Assembly: GCA_024196135.1 (NCBI GenBank)
Contig: JAMQCK010000671.1
Location: 1 to 17,998 of the forward strand
Direction of reading: 5' to 3'
DNA: 17,998 nucleotides
Origin: Pleurotus ostreatus/Saccharomyces cerevisiae fusant
Taxonomy: Eukaryota; Opisthokonta
A program made the translations under genes and the position numbers. The notes beneath the pieces are model-generated. The model was not told the DNA's origin. It saw nothing but the letters and a program-made list of their open reading frames with translations, and made no database searches. The stretch's first letter is position 1, and the number at the start of each line of letters is the position of its first letter. This document shows, piece by piece, positions 17,171 to 17,998 of the stretch.

Positions 17171-17998
17171 TCAGTGCGCGACGAGCTTGCTGCGGACGAC
17201 GGAGCCCTCGACGTAGTGCGTGGTGCTGCGGGCGTATGTTAGCCAAGGGAATATGCGGGAGAGCAAGAGGGACACGTACACATCCATCTCCATGAGCGGC
17301 ACGATCTTCGTCTTCTTGACGAACTTGTAGCCGAAGTACAAGATGAAGACGAAGGGGATGTTGATGTACGCGGAGAAGAAGTCAGACGCTGAGAACTCGC
17401 CGTGCAAGAGCGATGTCCAGCCCGAGAAGCTGCGGAAAATGTTAGTCGATGAGCAAGAAAAAAAAACGACGAGTACGCACAAGGCAATGATGATGAACGA
17501 GAAGAGCACAACCCATGCACCCCAAGGCTGCATCCATGTCCTGAACGGCAGCACTTCACGCGGGACACCCTGCGCCTTCATGCCGCGGTAGAAGCGCGTG
17601 TGCGCGAGCGCAATGCCCATCCACGTCAGCATAGAGCCGAGCGTGGTGATGGACGAGAGCCAGTTGAACGCGGTCGACGCGCCACCGCTACCGCAGTTGA
17701 GGTAGGCGAGCAGCGAGAAGAGGGAGGTGAAGGCGAGGGCGTAGATGGGCACACCGTTCGGCAGGATCTTGGAGAAGATGCGCGGCGCCTGACCCTCCTG
17801 CGCGAGCATGAAGAGGGCACGCGAAGACGAGTACAGGAACTCGTTGCCGGCGGAGAAGGCGGAAGTGAGGACGACGGCGTTGATGATGTGGTCGAGGACC
17901 TTGATGCCGGACGTGGTGATGACAATGACGAACGGCGACTGCGCGGCGGTACCGGAGTCGGCGCTGTTCGCCTGCAGCAAATGCGGGTCCTGGGGGGA
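17171..17998 (-). CDS. amino-acid permease, 5' end beyond the window
   Basis: Proposed visible exons complement(join(17171..17225, 17280..17429, 17481..17998)), with introns of 51 and 54 nt that are both stop-free in frame. The frame is open to the right edge, so the N-terminal half is missing. The visible part has the hallmarks of the yeast-type amino acid transporter (YAT/APC) family: SPFVIVITTSGIKVLDHIIN, then AVVLTSAFSAGNEFLYSSSR, then LAQEGQAPRIFSK, then SLFSLLAYLN, then the FNWLSSITTLGSMLTWMGIA helix, then FYRGMKAQG. Several hydrophobic membrane segments follow, ending at LYFGYKFVKK. Proteins of this family import amino acids by proton symport at the plasma membrane. Splicing the last intron at GTACGT gives EMDVTTHYVEGS and the same stop as the unspliced frame. 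The substrate cannot be told from this half. Confidence 0.87.
   Translation of the reverse strand, partial: SPQDPHLLQANSADSGTAAQSPFVIVITTSGIKVLDHIINAVVLTSAFSAGNEFLYSSSRALFMLAQEGQAPRIFSKILPNGVPIYALAFTSLFSLLAYLNCGSGGASTAFNWLSSITTLGSMLTWMGIALAHTRFYRGMKAQGVPREVLPFRTWMQPWGAWVVLFSFIIIALCVLVVFFSCSSTNIFRSFSGWTSLLHGEFSASDFFSAYINIPFVFILYFGYKFVKKTKIVPLMEMDVYVSLLLSRIFPWLTYARSTTHYVEGSVVRSKLVAH

Noticed and set aside
17226..17281. Permease last intron starting two bases earlier (GTGTAC)
   Set aside because: It shifts the frame into an Arg-rich tail. The GTACGT donor keeps a family-like C-terminus and the stop.
1..17998. tRNA genes, rRNA, CRISPR arrays
   Set aside because: No B-box-like GGTTCRANNCC with a plausible cloverleaf and no regularly spaced repeats were seen. 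A tRNAscan-type run would settle it.

Overview
This window looks like nuclear DNA of an Agaricomycete (mushroom-forming basidiomycete). The reasons are GC-rich coding sequence, genes on both strands with small gaps, and 25 short introns (41-145 nt, most 50-56) with GT...AG ends and frequent CTRAY branch sites. The families also fit: F-box proteins of the type expanded in these fungi, a MYND-finger protein, and subunits of the NuA4 and SWR1 chromatin complexes. There are no prokaryotic or viral signatures. Exon structures are reconstructed by eye and were not tested against transcripts.

Layout, left to right: (1) 2-1012 +, 3' part of an F-box/LRR-type gene cut by the window edge. (2) 1398-3094 +, HxxxD acyltransferase-like protein, 4 exons. 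(3) 3290-4746 -, Gag-like protein, 4 exons. (4) 5359-6100 -, EAF6, the small NuA4 acetyltransferase subunit, 3 exons. (5) 6684-7428 -, unrecognised 195-residue protein with an 8-nt microexon. (6) 8276-9815 -, F-box pseudogene, a paralogue of (1), broken by a 10-bp tandem duplication and a nonsense codon. (7) 10428-12314 +, MYND-finger protein with two introns hidden inside one open frame. (8) 12527-13630 -, dienelactone hydrolase-family protein, 6 exons. (9) 14272-16042 -, VPS72/YL1 subunit of SWR1, 6 exons. (10) 17171-17998 -, 3' part of an amino-acid permease gene cut by the right edge.

The genes do not form one pathway or cluster. Two links stand out. EAF6 and VPS72 belong to related chromatin machines (NuA4 acetylates histones, SWR1 deposits H2A.Z) and lie about 8 kb apart on the same strand. 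The two F-box paralogues face each other across five coding genes and one copy is dead. I see no convincing new multi-gene system. The most interesting items are the microexon, the precisely explained pseudogene, the intron-bearing Gag-like gene, and several stop-free introns that would mislead simple ORF calling.
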